Shown: positions 13,589 to 26,024, numbered from the stretch's first letter. The stretch is 64,000 nucleotides of DNA from Chaenocephalus aceratus (GCA_023974075.1 CM043800.1:10624894-10688893); one strand, 5' to 3'. A program made the numbers and translations. Notes: generated by a model not told the origin, from the sequence alone.

Positions 13589-16480
13589 TAATTAGAAAGG
13601 CACATGTATAGAACACACCGTTGCCAAGGACAACGATGCATTCATGTACATCGCAAAATGTTGGGAAATCATTCTTCCAACTTTGGTGTGACCATTGAGT
13701 CGTAATTTGATATATATATATACATATAAGTCATAAAATATAAGTCTTCACATAGTAAATGTTTTATAATATTGGAAATACAATTACATAAAAAAAATGA
13801 AGGGCCACAAATGGCAGGCTTTTACAAAATCTGATTCTGGAAGCAGCAAAGAAAGTTTGCAATCAGTGCATCTCTAGTTTTGAATCAATTTTGAGTAAGC
13901 TATTATTACAATTCCCAAGTACATTTTATAATATGAGCTTCTTTGGCAAAAACAGAATAGGGATTTGACCCATTCTGTTAGAAATGAGTATACTCTTTGC
14001 ATACATCATAAAGTGTTATCGCTGCCGCTCACTGTCTTACGGCTCTACTTTATTTCTGCCCTCCTGGATCATTATCTGTGTATGTAGGCGGGCTGCACTT
14101 CACAGATGTGCACCGTTGAAAATTTCAAGTCCTGCTCACTGACTGACAGAAATTCAACATAACAGCTGAAAGCACACTGAACCCACACACCGAGTAAAAC
14201 ACGAAATACATTTCTCTAAAGTGGAGATCTCCATTGAAGGAAGCGTTTGTATGAACTGGAGTCTCAATGCACACACACATCCTCTGCCACCTCCAGCTCA
14301 GTGTCTGGGTCCACCGCAGGAGGAGAGCTGGCCGCTGGGCAGAGGGGCAGCGGGGTGTGGGGGGGGGATGGTGGAGGCGTGCCGCTTGAATACTAATGCC
14401 CCACTTTAGAAGTCAACCTCTTCTCCATCCCCGCATACCCTCTGCTCCGTCCCTGTGTCCCTGCATCTTTTGCTCACCATCATTTCCCTTCTCTTTAATG
14501 CCTTTTGTATTACCTTCCCGACCACTCTAAACAAAACATCTCTTTTCTTCCCTAAACTTCTCCTGCTTTGTGTCACTCTTTGTCGCTCATCAAACCATCT
14601 CTCCTCCCGAAGATCTCTCTCTTCACTTCTTAAACCCACAAAAACACACGGACACACACCCTCGACAAAGCCGGCTAATGACAGGCAAGTGTTCACTCCA
14701 GCCCTTCTTAAATACCGAGCTGATTAATGAGATGGAGGTGTAGGGCCAGGAAGTCTCACCCTCGGCGGGTGGTGATACACACCCCTGTCTCTCTGCAGCT
14801 CTCTCACACACACGCATGCACACCTTTCCTTTGCTTTTTCACACTTGCAAGCCGTGTGCAGCTTCATTACAGAAAAACTCTTCCCTCTAGACCTTCTCCT
14901 ACTCTCCTGCATTTAGAGGCAGCCTGTGGATTTCTGCTTTTTCTTTCTCTACTGTAACTCCTACAGAGGAGAGCTAAACGTTGAGAGCCAGCCAGGGGGC
15001 CCTAGGTGTAGCGGGGGCCTTCTCTCAAGTGATGTGGGCTCATTGTCTCAGTGGCGGCTCAGGCACGACTCGCCGTCAGCTCAAAATGGCCTCCGACACA
15101 TCTTTGTGGCTGATTTGTGTGTGTTTGACCCTGAGGACCGGCGAGAATGCTGCGGGAGCAAAGGAGATAGAGTGCAGCTGCTGCCGCTGAATGCTGACAC
15201 ACATGCAGAGCGGCAAACACACACACGCACAATCACAATCTAGACTGGGTCAGCCAGGTTGAAAGCATTTGTATTCATGGAAGGTTTTGCATTGGCTCCA
15301 CCACCTACAGTGTTTCATCTCACTGTAGGACGTGGCTTTCTACTTTCACTCTCAGAAGACCTTGAACTGTGTTGGAGTGTGTGTATGGCTGTATTTATGG
15401 CAGTATGGTGCTATATGAGTGAATGCACCTGAGTGAATGCATTTTTCCACACAGTTCATCCTTATAAATACTTGAAGGTGTAGTGTTTTGATGCTCAAAT
15501 TGACCCTGTGACACACCACCTCTGGGCATACATGCTCCTGCTGAGCATGTTGCAATCCTGATCCGAATAACACATCTGTGCACTGCAGAGTACTATCTAC
15601 AAGTGGAAGGATGCTCGAAAATTGAACCTGGCAGAGATATAATATTAAGGATATCAAACCAATTTAAACACTGTTTTTGACTAATTCTCTACCAAGATTA
15701 TGCCCCCATCTTTGTACTGAGAGGCTATTAAGGTCCTAAAAAACTTTTGACTAAGTACTGACTGAGAAAAAAACATAGATCTCATTGCGGCTTTCACAAT
15801 ATAACAAAAAGATTGTTTAGGAAAACGTACTTTCAAGCAGGTCACCATGCAGATTTTTTCACTATGCTACAAATACTTTGAACTTTGATGGCATCAGTTC
15901 CAAAAACAAGACTAAAACATTTTATTTATATACTTATATAGGCTACTATGAAATGATAATGTTATCATTTGACACTACACTTAGGCCTACTGATTTTCTT
16001 AATGTGTTGAATGTTTTTTGTTTCTATTTTAGATGTAATACCACTGAGTTTGAAATATGCCATATAAATAAACGTCCTAAATATGCATTTACATGATATG
16101 GATTTTCTCTTTGCTCGCCTGGAGGTTGGAATCAGAGCCATGCGGTGAAAACAGCTAGTTAAGTTTTGTTACTATGGTTACCTCCACTGCTAGCTTGCGC
16201 CGCTATAAACAGCTGTCATCTGCAGCTTAACTGTTTCTTGCCTATTATCACAGTGATCATTAAGACAACTCATCATTATAAATGGTAAAAGAAACTCAGA
16301 CGTGATAGTAGCAGTCACCCATCCCCTCCCGTTTCTGCCTCTCCATTCCTTCTTCCTCCAACTATCATTTGCTCACTTGTAACTCGTTTGCTCCTGAGCA
16401 GCTTGACGGTAACATCCCCGAAGATGTTCCTATCACATATTTGCAGTATTGTTGGTGTTCATTTTTAAACGCTGAGGTGA
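13589..16480. other. Non-coding, nothing firmly recognised
   Basis: 14220-15240 is richer in GC and in short open frames than its surroundings, but none has splice sites that link it to the convertase. 15700-16480 is AT-rich. Confidence 0.4.
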
Positions 16481-16486
16481 AGTTCT

Positions 16487-16488
<2 letters not shown>

Positions 16489-16558
<70 letters not shown>
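16489..16558. repeat. (CA)n microsatellite, 35 units
   Basis: 70 bp of pure CA. Confidence 0.98.
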
Positions 16559-16559
<1 letters not shown>

Positions 16560-16569
16560 CATTCGTGAG

Positions 16570-18370
16570 TGCACACTGAGGTTCCATTTCTTTCAAATTG
16601 AGTAGAAACAAATATGAAATCTTAATAAAGCAGGCTCCTCCAGATAAACAATTATTCTTGCGAAACAGCAGATATCCACACTGTTTGTAGAACTGCACTC
16701 ATGTACTAAGGGGCTGTCAGACACACTGGGAAAGATTAGCTTCAGTCTCATATTCAGGTGTATTTATTTGTAAAGGTTGAAAGGTTCTCCCTAACTGGTG
16801 ATTAGAGTTTGATTAGACAAGTGGCATCAAGAGAATTGAAGGTTTGAGATTCCGACCTGAAGAAGACAAATATTGGAGCAAAAGAGAAGAGCAAAGGATT
16901 TAAGAGAGTCTCCTGATTTCACTGATGATAACGTTTGAATCATTTGAAGTATAACTAATCAGCATGAAGGGGGATTTTTAAAATATATCTGACATTTTAT
17001 AAATATTTTATAAATCACTTGAGTTCCATATGAAGATATCATGTGCAGCATCACTCAGTACATATCTTTAAATCAAAAATATTCCAAAACCTGATAAGCA
17101 TCCTTCCCCTGCGTCCTGTGTGGTTATCCAGCTTGGCTCAGGCAAGGATACAAGTTGGCAAGAGATTATGTTATCCCTTGACAATAGGACATTTAAAATA
17201 TCTTAAAACGCTAAACCACAGTTAATTTAAACATAAAAAACAGTTTGAAAAAGGTATCTGAACTCGGAGCTGCATCTCAGTGCATGGAGACCTAGAGAAG
17301 TAGTCAAAAGCTGTTGGAAGAATGCAATTAAAATGCGTGTACATTTTTATATATATCCCAGGAAATAAAATAGGCCGCCATCGCTGTCGGAGAGACCCAG
17401 TGTTTGGTTTCTGGCATCCATTTCCTCCAATTACGGTACAAATGTATAACAGAAGTGGATGTAGTCACCTCGACATCACCCTTGGGTTTGTAGACTTCTG
17501 GTGTGGAGGGTGGAGACTAGGAGTGAGGCCCTGTAATGCATGTACCATTAGCAGCTACCATGCTAGCTAGCTTAGTTAGCAAGATGCATCCGTAATTCCT
17601 ATTGACTTTTCAATAGTGAAAGAAATGCTAAAAACTATTTTTACTAACCATAAATAAATAACAGTCAACTCCTTAGAGTATCTTTAGGTACAACTTATTG
17701 CTGAAGAACAGCGTGGCAGAGACACTGCATCAAACGCCGACCTTGTGGTAGTAAAGCTGTGGTGGAGAGTTTTCACTGATAAGTGAGCCATAAAGCATAC
17801 CCTGCTTTATCACCAGTTTTACTCAAAGACTTTAATCTAGTGGTTGAAACCATACACTCTTTAAAAAATGTCACTGAGGTAATAAATCAAGAGAGAAGTA
17901 AGGACATTTTCTCATAGACTTCTATACATCATATTTCTCCTTGCAGCCAGTTAAGGCCCTGCTGGCCGTTTCAAAGAATGCTGGTTCACGACACTTTCTC
18001 ATTGGTTTCACTTTTTAGACCCATGGTTTGCCAGTTGGAAAGATAAATACAATGGAAAGAGAGAAATATAATTCAAAACAAATTGTATGTAAAGTACTTA
18101 ACAACAGGAAAATGAGGAAGTGTGTATGATGAAGACCCAAAGTGGTGTATGGGGGAGAGAATAAAGCATCAGTGGTTATGTAGAAGATGTAGTAGCTTGA
18201 CCTGGCATGGCATGGCACAGCATGGTACGGCAAGGCAGGCTCCAATAAGGTTCACCCACCCAGAGCTCCATCCCGCCTGAGCTCCACACAATCAGGCCTC
18301 AACGGCAAAAACACACTGGAGGTTACCATGACAACCCGGAGGCACTGCCTGCGCGGGACAAAGGCTGGCA
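16570..18370. other. Non-coding, nothing recognised
   Basis: No supported exon or element in this AT-rich stretch. Confidence 0.4.
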
Positions 18371-18373
18371 GGT

Positions 18374-18568
<195 letters not shown>

Positions 18569-18674
18569 TTGAGAGAGAGAGAGAGAGTGAGTGATGTCTG
18601 GCATAGCGGGCGCGGCCCTCCTGGGGCCCTCATTCGTTTGTCTCTAGATGAGACCACAGGAGCCCTGATGCAGC

Positions 18675-18755
18675 GGAGGAGGAGGAGGAGGAGGAGGAGG
18701 AGGAGGAGGAGGAGGAGGAGGAGGAGGAGGAGGAGGAGGAGGTGGTGGTGGTGGT
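18675..18755. repeat. (GGA)22 followed by (GGT)5 trinucleotide repeat
   Basis: 18675-18740 is GGA repeated and 18741-18755 is GGT repeated. Arg-, Ser- or Pro-rich open frames here are repeat artefacts. Confidence 0.98.
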
Positions 18756-18759
18756 TTGG

Positions 18760-19435
18760 GTGAGAAGAGGGGGTGAGAAAGGCAAGGGGGCAACAGAAAG
18801 AAAGGCACCTGATGTGGAAGAATAATAAGTGAAGAATAATAAGAAATAAAAATACCCAAAATTCATACCTTCATGACACTTTTGGAAGGGATTATTCTGT
18901 GCCTGTTTGTTCGCTCACTCATCCATCAGTCATGTGCAATACGCTCTTGTCATACACTTCGATCTTGACAAACTGGATTTGAAAAATAGACTCCACCGTT
19001 ACACTTTGGCAAATTAATTACTCCAATTAGTAGGGTACTCAACATTTCAAAGTTTTAATAACCTGTCTACCACACTGCAAGTTCAAATGACTTGAAAAGC
19101 TCTTACATGCCTCAACAGAAAATATTAAAACATTAAGTGCACTTACTGAACGGAAATATTAAAATCTCTACATCTCTACGGTGGCCGACAGGTGCAAACA
19201 CGTTACAGCGGCCCAAAACATTTACATTAGGAGAAACGTGATAGAAAGTGAAGGTGCTTCTTCATTTGCGTGTGTTTTACAACATTTGTTTATTTAAATT
19301 TGCATTGTTTTTTAAAGTGCAGCACGTTTTTCTAAATGCAAGTGTTGTAGCAAGTTTGCCCCTTTAGGCCACTGTCAGTGTCACTATCAAGATTGTAATT
19401 GTCATTTAAAACGTTTTCTTTGTTGTCTTTTTCAG
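18760..19435. other. Intron preceding the first recognised convertase exon
   Basis: Ends in a pyrimidine-rich acceptor (ttgttgtctttttcag). An upstream exon ending in the DDG codons was looked for and not found. Confidence 0.5.
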
Positions 19436-19473
19436 GTGTGGATCACACAAACAAGGACCTAAGGAAAAACTTT
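19436..19473 (+). CDS. Convertase exon just after the catalytic Asp (VDHTNKDLRKNF)
   Basis: A 38-nt exon between ttttcag and gtaagt. Its first two bases complete a Gly codon, which fits the family's DDG motif being split by a phase-1 intron. It then reads VDHTNKDLRKNF, aligning with the family pattern DDG(I/V)E.T..DL..N(Y/F). It ends on a codon boundary. The catalytic Asp itself should lie in the previous exon, which I could not find upstream in the window. Confidence is limited by the short length, but both splice sites and the alignment to the next exon agree. Confidence 0.78.
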
Positions 19474-20183
19474 GTAAGTAAACTTAAAATATAACAATTT
19501 ATTTTTACAATAACGACTTTCACTCAAGATGTTATTTAAGCTAGGCAGTAAAACCTTATCTTATTATTCTAGTGATCTTGTTTACAGCAGATTTGCAGGA
19601 TGGGTATGCAGTGTAAGTTCTGATTCAGCGGTTTTTATATTAGTTTTCCAAAATTACTGCTTGGTTACACAACCATGCTCGGATTTCAGTGGACCGAATT
19701 GTGTGTATTGACTTTCCCTTAAACTGCCCAACGTCTCTATTACTTAAAACATGAGACAATAAAACGTTCATACAGTGATGAAGCTGTTTTATTCTGTTAG
19801 GCTGGTGTTACGCTGGCGAGCCATAAAGCATATGTGGAGTGGCAGTGCTGTTTGTGCCTGACTTGTCATTTATAATCCGATAGGCAGTTTGAAACACACA
19901 GGCCAACTTGTACTTTGTCAGAGCAGATTGTCTGGCATGGATAAGCCTGGCTGCAGAGAGATACATAATTGCTCTTGTACGGTATCCTGCCAAGACATCC
20001 TCCTCGCCTTATGCCTATATACACTGGCAATCAAGTCATTCAAACATGCTCTCACTTTTATGAGGCTCACATAAACCACACAGTCACAGTCACAGGCTTC
20101 CCCCTCAGTGACAGTGATTGCCGTCAGTCAGGAGAAAAATTGTTGACGGACTAATTCAAGTGCCAGTATCGAGAGTTTTTTAA

Positions 20184-20222
20184 GGGATTTCTTCATTTCC
20201 TGACAGGAAATGAAGAAATCCC
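20184..20222. repeat. Perfect inverted repeat, 19-bp arms, 1-nt centre
   Basis: gggatttcttcatttcctg, then a single A, then its exact reverse complement. It lies 66 bp upstream of the exon at 20289. Confidence 0.97.
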
Positions 20223-20288
20223 CTGTCACTCTGTTTTGTTTTGTCGAGGGTTTCACCGTGTTCTATTTGTTTCCCGTCTGGATTACAG

Positions 20289-20368
20289 GAGGCCCTCGCC
20301 AGTTTCGACCTGGCTGCTTCACACGGCCTGTCTCATGATCCCATGCCAGTCAGGGATGAGGAGAATAG
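20289..20368 (+). CDS. Convertase exon: segment leading to the catalytic His
   Basis: An 80-nt exon between attacag and gtaaag, entering in phase 0 and leaving with two bases of a Ser codon. It encodes a segment containing EALASFDLAASHG and DPMPVRDEEN. Family members have ASFD/SYDL, then D-x-DPMP (DPQP in furin), then a short acidic/Asn stretch before HGTRC. The Asp of DPMP corresponds to a substrate-pocket acidic residue in furin. The DPMP..DEEN wording is most like PCSK7, while ALAS is most like PCSK5. Confidence 0.85.
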
Positions 20369-20523
20369 GTAAAGACAGTCAGTGAACTGACCATTTATCC
20401 TGTCTTGCCACAAAGACGCAAGACAAAGTTTAAGAACTAGATTGTATAATCTGGTCTAATGTTAGTTGCGAACATGATACAAACTATGAAGAAATATGTT
20501 CATCAACAACCTTTTTAACTAAC

Positions 20524-20940
20524 AAATCAAATCAAGTTTTATTTATATAGCACATTTATAAACGATTTTTGGTCGAGCCAAAGTGCTGTACATATAATAA
20601 AAATAGCCTACATTAGAGACACTTTACAGCAAATACAACAGCACAGATTGTTCAGAATATCAGTATGAGAAAAACGACACCCTCTGTCCTTAGACCCTCT
20701 GTCCTTAGACCCTCACATCGTACAAGGAAAAACTTCCAGAGAAAACCCCCAGTTTAAAGGGGAACATGGGAGAAGCCTCAGGGAGAGCAGCAGAGGAGGG
20801 ATCCCTCTCCCAGGACGGACAGACGTGCAATAGATGCCGTGTGTAAATCGAAGAGATAATACATTTTACAGCATATAGACCGAATGTTAGGAAATGCATG
20901 TGTCTGTAATAAGAAGATGAATCCACGAGGATGTCAGCTG
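20524..20940 (-). mobile_element. L2 3'-UTR fragment
   Basis: Starts with the tail repeat aaatcaaatcaag and matches, almost word for word, the inner L2 3' end at 31472-31875 (ggtcgagccaaagtgctgtaca, ccagagaaaaccc, gacggacagacgtgcaatag). It stops at the shared word gatgtcagct. A 17-bp piece containing accctctgtccttag is duplicated inside. Confidence 0.85.
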
Positions 20941-21199
20941 ATAACAAGATGATAATAAGATGGCATTGACGTCTTTAAAGACTAACTGTGGCTATGTCAC
21001 CATTCAATATCGTTAGCAAAAAAGCAGTCACTAAAATGTTGTTAATTATAAACAATCTTTTCCAAAATCTCTTCTTATTTCTCGTTTCAAATCGTTTTTT
21101 TAATAATGCATTTCCTTGTCCTTTGCTCTGCACGCTGTATCAGTACTACATTGCCACCATACAATAAGAACAGTCATAAAGACTTGCAGTAAGTTATTT

Positions 21200-21310
21200 A
21201 CTTTAAAACTTGAGCTTATGCTTATTTTAAGGTTGATAGTGTATTTTGTGCCTCTACTGAGACATGTTTACATTCTTTAATGTTCATAAAGTGCTTTATT
21301 TCCCTCCTAC
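21200..21310. mobile_element. Family C MITE fragment
   Basis: Shares ctctactgagacatgttt, catgttcataaagtgcttt-like wording with the copy at 60727-61155. No ends remain. Confidence 0.55.
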
Positions 21311-21311
21311 A

Positions 21312-21508
21312 TCAGGACAAAAACCGCCAGACTCAGGGACAATTTCATCCCACATATTTTTATATTTATTGTTTTTTTTATTATTAAGTTTTTATATATG
21401 TTGTAAATTGGACTGTTGAGGAATTTGCAATCTTAGTTTTTCATAGATTACATAATTAGACCGTAGTGTATATATGTTAAGACAATAAACCTTTGAATCT
21501 TGAATCTT
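21312..21508 (+). mobile_element. LINE 3' end, Rex1-like
   Basis: Begins caggacaaaaaccgccagac, then tcagggacaatttcatccc, and ends cctttgaatcttgaatctt, a short tandem tail. This resembles the C-terminal and 3' end of fish Rex-type LINEs. The family name is from memory and uncertain. Confidence 0.5.
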
Positions 21509-21679
21509 CTGTAAGAACAAACAAATCAGCTGCAGAATTTCTTGGTTTAAACGTGCTTGGTTTATGAACCAGTCATAAAATAAACATGTTCTGTATGTAA
21601 TTGCCAGCTCAACACATCCAAAAACTCTGTACACATCTCTGCATACTCAGTGTCTAACATCTCATCCCTCATGTTGCAG

Positions 21680-21768
21680 TCATGGTACTCGCTGTGCAGG
21701 GGAAGTTGCCATGGAGGCCAATAACTCCTACTGCGGTGTGGGCATCGCCTTCAATGCCAGGATCGGAG
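21680..21768 (+). CDS. Convertase exon with the catalytic His (HGTRCAGE)
   Basis: An 89-nt exon between gttgcag and gtgagc. Its first base completes the Ser codon from the previous exon. It then reads [16 protein letters not shown] and [11 protein letters not shown], and ends with one base of a Gly codon. HGTRCAGE carries the catalytic His of the S8 triad, and NNSYC is invariant-like across furin-type convertases. This is the best-conserved exon of the set and by itself establishes the family. Confidence 0.93.
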
Positions 21769-22330
21769 GTGAGCAAACAACACAGCCAGCAACACAGTGG
21801 GAGGCAGTGCATTGTGGGTGGATTGGCCACGGCTTTGACATGGCATTTTCAAAAATACTTGTTTAAGTAGTCCCAATTGTGTGATAATGCAAAAAAGAAA
21901 AATGCTTAACATGAACAATATTTTAAAAATCAAACAGATTTCTCTTTTTGCTTTATACGTTGATGCAAAAATAATAAAGAAAATAAATAAGAAAATACAA
22001 AAGCATGAGACAGATTTGTAAATTAACTTTCCCTCAGAAAGCAAATAATGTGTTAAAATGTTTGGCATTGCATTGGAAATAATGTCAACGCAAAGTGCTA
22101 GTGCCCTGTTTGTGGAGTTAGAATGTATGTTAATGTTAAAAACAACATATATTGTTGCTCTACTTTGAAAAAGATGCTCTGTAGCCACCTTATTCGTAGC
22201 GCTCGTAACTGCATCGATGTTTTTGTCATGCTTAAATGGGCGTGCTTGAATCTCAATTGGGTTGGAAGAACGATAGACGCGTAAAAGCTATATATCGTTT
22301 TCAAAGTCTATAAGTTGAAATTTGATTTTA

Positions 22331-22394
22331 AGTGACCCTACATTGTGACCCTAGTGACCAAGTGACCTAGTGACCAAGTGACCTAGTGACCCTA
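22331..22394. repeat. 8-bp minisatellite (AGTGACCN)
   Basis: agtgacca and agtgacct alternate in a 16-bp higher-order unit, with agtgaccc at the ends, about 64 bp in total. Confidence 0.9.
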
Positions 22395-22443
22395 TATTCT
22401 AAATAGAGTATGTGATATCCTACCATTTATTTCCTGTGTATGT

Positions 22444-23090
22444 ATCCAATCCAATCCATTTTATTTCTATAGCACATTTAAAAACAACAGAGTTGAACAA
22501 AGTGCTGTACATCAACAGTATAAAAACATAGCATAAATACATGAAAAACAGACAGGACATGAAACAAATATAAAACACGAGACAATGATACGGATCAGAA
22601 CTGAAAAACTCTCCTACATGACGTAAAAACAGTACAAAAGGCTAGTAAGATAAAAACCCAAATGTAAAAGCACAAGTGTCACCTGGCCTGTAAATGCCAG
22701 GGAAAAGAAGTGGGGTTTTAAACGAGATTTAGAAACAGGCAGAGTTGGAGCAAGTCTAACCTGGAGGGGCAATTCGTTCCATCATTTTGGAGCTGCAACA
22801 GCAAAGGCTCCGTCTCCTCGCTGCTTCAACCTCGATTTAGGGACGACCAGAAGGAGTCTGTCAGCAGACCTCAGTGACCGTGTGGGTGTGTATGGTTTTA
22901 AAAGATCTGCCAGGTACGGTGGGGCTAAACCGTTTAGGGCTTTGTATGCGAACAGTAACATTTTTAATTGTATTCTAAAACTGACTGGTAGCCGATGTAA
23001 AGAGGTGAGTACATGTATGGTTTTGGGTTCGTGTGACAGACCCACTACACGGTGACTGGCTGCCATTGAGCCGTGCTGACCCTATTTAAC
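22444..23090 (-). mobile_element. L2 3' end with reverse-transcriptase tail
   Basis: Starts with the tail atccaatccaatcc, then the L2 3'-UTR pattern (tatagcacatttaaaaac, caaagtgctgtacatc). Minus-strand coding remnant at 22782-23066: LHRLPVSFRIQLKMLLFAYK, then ALNGLAPPYLADLL, LRSADRLLLVVPKSRLKQRG, AFAVAAPK, the standard C-terminal block of L2 ORF2. It is 5'-truncated and broken downstream of AAPK. Confidence 0.85.
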
Positions 23091-24039
23091 AGCTCTTTTT
23101 TTGGTGGGAGCTCCAGTAATGGCTTTTTTAGTGTTGGCTGTAACATCGGCGAGGGGATGACTGAACCGAACACACAAGATAGGCCATTTTTGTGTTGTGA
23201 AATCAAAGATTTGTACAGTATGTGATACTCTAAGAGGGCCATAAACCACAAGTTAATGAGGAGTACATGATGTGTTTGAGTAAGAAAATGTCCCGCAGCG
23301 ATCTGATCTGAAGGCAGTGGCATTCACTTTGATCAGGATGTAGACATGGTGGAATCCCCTGGTTGAACTCTGACATTTGACCTCTGGGATCTTTAACCAG
23401 AGACTGAATCTACCAAAAAAGACAGTTTGTGAGGCAAGACCAGGAATCTCCTTCCAGAGTTAGTATGAATTTCCCCTTGCTGAGTCTATTCCATCCCGAC
23501 TCCTAAACAGAGTCTGGCACACAGGAGATGAAGGGCCAAGACCCAAATGAAAGATGCATGCTCATTGTGAGCCTTATCTCTCGGTATGCCTCTCTTTGGG
23601 AAAGGTCTCTGAGAGCCTCAGTGCATTTCTATGCTTCTGTTAGATTTGATGTTGTTTTGAAAGGAGGCGCTAAATGAACGTGATGAATCATCTGAAGGAA
23701 AACTATTTAAGCCCGAATGAATCAGTTTGAATGTTTGTCACACAAAATATGCTGTATGTTCATTTAGAATACATGGTGATGAATGGCAAGCAGATTATAA
23801 TAAGACAACTAGAAGAAGAGATATTTGTTCCTTTTGTTTTTACAATATTATCACAAGACAAACTTAAGAATCTCCTTCAGTGCAAAATCAAATGTACATT
23901 TCAAGTTTTATTTTGAAATTTGAACACTTCACAGTCATTCAAATGTACCCCATTGCTATGAAAGGTTCGTTAAAATGGCTATAATCTGTATTAGTATATT
24001 AATAATAGATCACAGGATGAGTATGAGTACATTTAGAGC

Positions 24040-24110
24040 GGCCCTATTATGCTTTTTGGGGTTTTCCCTTTCCTGTAGTCAGTGTATTATATAGGTGTTT
24101 GTGCACATTG
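24040..24110. mobile_element. Family C MITE fragment
   Basis: gcggccctattatgcttttt, ttccctttcctgtagtcagtg and tatataggtgtttgtgca match the left end of family C. Confidence 0.6.
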
Positions 24111-24273
24111 TGGTGACGGTCACAATCCAGCTGAAAAATCTAAATCATTATCTCTAAATAATCAAATATAATCAGTTATGCTGACCCAGACCATCAAGCT
24201 TACACATATATATCAAAAATCACCTAGTTTAAAATAACCCTTTATATATTCATGTTAACATCCAGCAGTGGAG

Positions 24274-24576
24274 TTAAAGGTAGGGTTTGAGAAACCGGCT
24301 CGAGATACACTTTTTGTTATATTCCATGGAATGCTCTTAACATCCCGATAGCAATGAATATCTTAAATTCTTTGAAAAGAAATCCATAAAAAAATGTCAT
24401 CTGTGGAAGCCGTAGTACGGGGCACAAACTTATCTCGTGCCCTCATTGGTCATGTGCGCGTTCGTGTGTGTTGGGGGAGGGGCTCTGTGAGGAAGTGGCA
24501 GATTTTCTCCGGTCGTGTATTTTCAAATTCTAGCGATCTCGAGCTGGTTTCTCAAATTTACATACCCTACCTTTAA
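24274..24576. mobile_element. TTAA-flanked MITE, family A, copy 2
   Basis: TTAA at 24274-24277 and 24573-24576 flank 295 bp with ends AGGTAGGGTTTGAG and ctcaaatttacataccctacct. The interior is nearly identical to copy 1 (4137-4484), with a short internal deletion. Confidence 0.82.
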
Positions 24577-24953
24577 TGCATAATACATACAGTATAGCCA
24601 TAAGAATCAGGCAATAATAGAATACATACAGCGGGATCAGAACGAAGAAGACACACACATATAACAAGATGAATCAGACAGATACAATAGGCACAGACAA
24701 CTGAGAAAAGACGGTAGGAGACTCTACTGCACTCTGAGCCAGCTACTCAAAGAGGGCTTACAATGTGTGTGTGGCGCCTTCTCGACTCAAGTATCGTGTC
24801 AACACTCTATAACTTTTAGTTGGCATATAACATTAGCTTTACAACTTCAAAACACAATCTCTGTGTCTGTTTTGCAGAAGCACCAGGATGCTAAATGCTC
24901 TTTCGGAACATCTTTGAAAGGAATGTTTTTTGTGACCTTTTGGATCCGTCCAG

Positions 24954-25126
24954 GTATCCGCTTGTTGGCCGGTTCTGTCACCGATGCAATGGAGGCCACA
25001 GCCCTGACCTTCAACATGCACTTCATCGACATCTACGTCTGCAGCTGGGGCCCGCGGGACGACGGGGCCGAGATGGACGGCCCCCACAGCCTGACAGCGC
25101 GGGCCCTTCGGCAAGGAACTCACGAG
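24954..25126 (+). CDS. Convertase exon with substrate-pocket motifs (CSWGPRDDG, MDGP)
   Basis: A 173-nt exon preceded by ccgtccag. Two bases complete Gly, then 57 codons follow: IRLLAGSVTDAMEA, IDIYVCSWGPRDDG, EMDGPHSLTARAL, RQGTHE. In furin the matching segments are LDGEVTDAVEA, IYSASWGPEDDG and TVDGP, which line the S1-S4 pockets. Here the LDG Asp is Ala and the residue after SWGP is Arg instead of an acid, while the DD pair, the MEA Glu and the DGP Asp are kept. The protein aligns gaplessly to the next exon only if this exon stops at GAG before gcacgg, which implies a GC donor. The open frame continues into the intron to 25363. Confidence 0.88.
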
Positions 25127-25409
25127 GCACGGCTTTCATCTCCTCGTTCACACTGCTGTCTGTCAGACGGAGAGCAGAGCTTCACGCTGTCAGTTGGGCT
25201 GAGAGTGGAAGGAGAAAATGTCAAGTGTAGGGATTATAAAGAGGGATTTAAATACACACCTATAAGACTTTACAAAAAAAGTAGGCTACTGTCCTGCAGG
25301 TGTTTCAGACTAGAGAGGGATTTACTAATCATGATTATTAATCTGATTAAAATGTGGATATAAATTATCTTTTGACAAGTCTATGGGACTTCTCTCTAAT
25401 TGCATGTGC

Positions 25410-25515
25410 TTGTAACGGCCCTGTTCCCTTTCCTGTAGTGGGTTATATAGGTTGTTGTGCATGTAAATGGACTGCAAAGGCTCAAATTAAAAAAAGTTCC
25501 CTCCAGAGGGAGTTG
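25410..25515. mobile_element. Family C MITE fragment
   Basis: taacggccctgttccctttc, ctgtagtgggttatatagg, gcatgtaaatggactgcaaa and gttccctccagagggag match family C copy 1. No second end was found. Confidence 0.6.
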
Positions 25516-26024
25516 CTAGTTCTGATAATGTAAGTCTCTTATTTACCTGTTTTCATCAACAGAAAAAAAAGGAACTTTAATTTTGGGTGTTTAGGTCAAT
25601 TTACTTTAGATTCCATTTTCAATTTCTGCAATCTGTGCTTGTGAATTCATTGAAATAAGATAATGTACGGCTCCCACTTTTAAAAAAAAAAATCAATTCA
25701 GAAATCTCAGGAAAAAAAACAACTGAATATGATATCCTCCACTTTGTACAACCAGTAACCTACTATCCACAACAGTTTTTTTTAATAAATAGGGTAAACA
25801 GTTAGCATCAATATCTTTTTTCCAACTAGAAAAATACTTTTTGTTTCATGTATTCCCTTTTAGTTTGAACTGCAGGTCCTATTTGTCCTCCCTATGTAAA
25901 TATATACAGTGTGATATATTCATGTGTGACATTTGAAAGGCCCTGCTGACCGCTAGATGGAAACATTCTTTATGAATCTGCTTCGTGCTCTTTAACTCTG
26001 ACGTCCCTCTGTTTGTGTTGTCAG

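Noticed and set aside
15087..15190. Short frame MASDTSLWLICVCLTL with signal-peptide look, as a possible first exon of the convertase
   Set aside because: The frame stops after about 35 codons with no usable GT donor before the stop, and no prodomain exon follows.
18569..18866. Poly-Arg, poly-Ser and poly-Pro frames
   Set aside because: They come from the GGA/GGT repeat and have no start or splice context.
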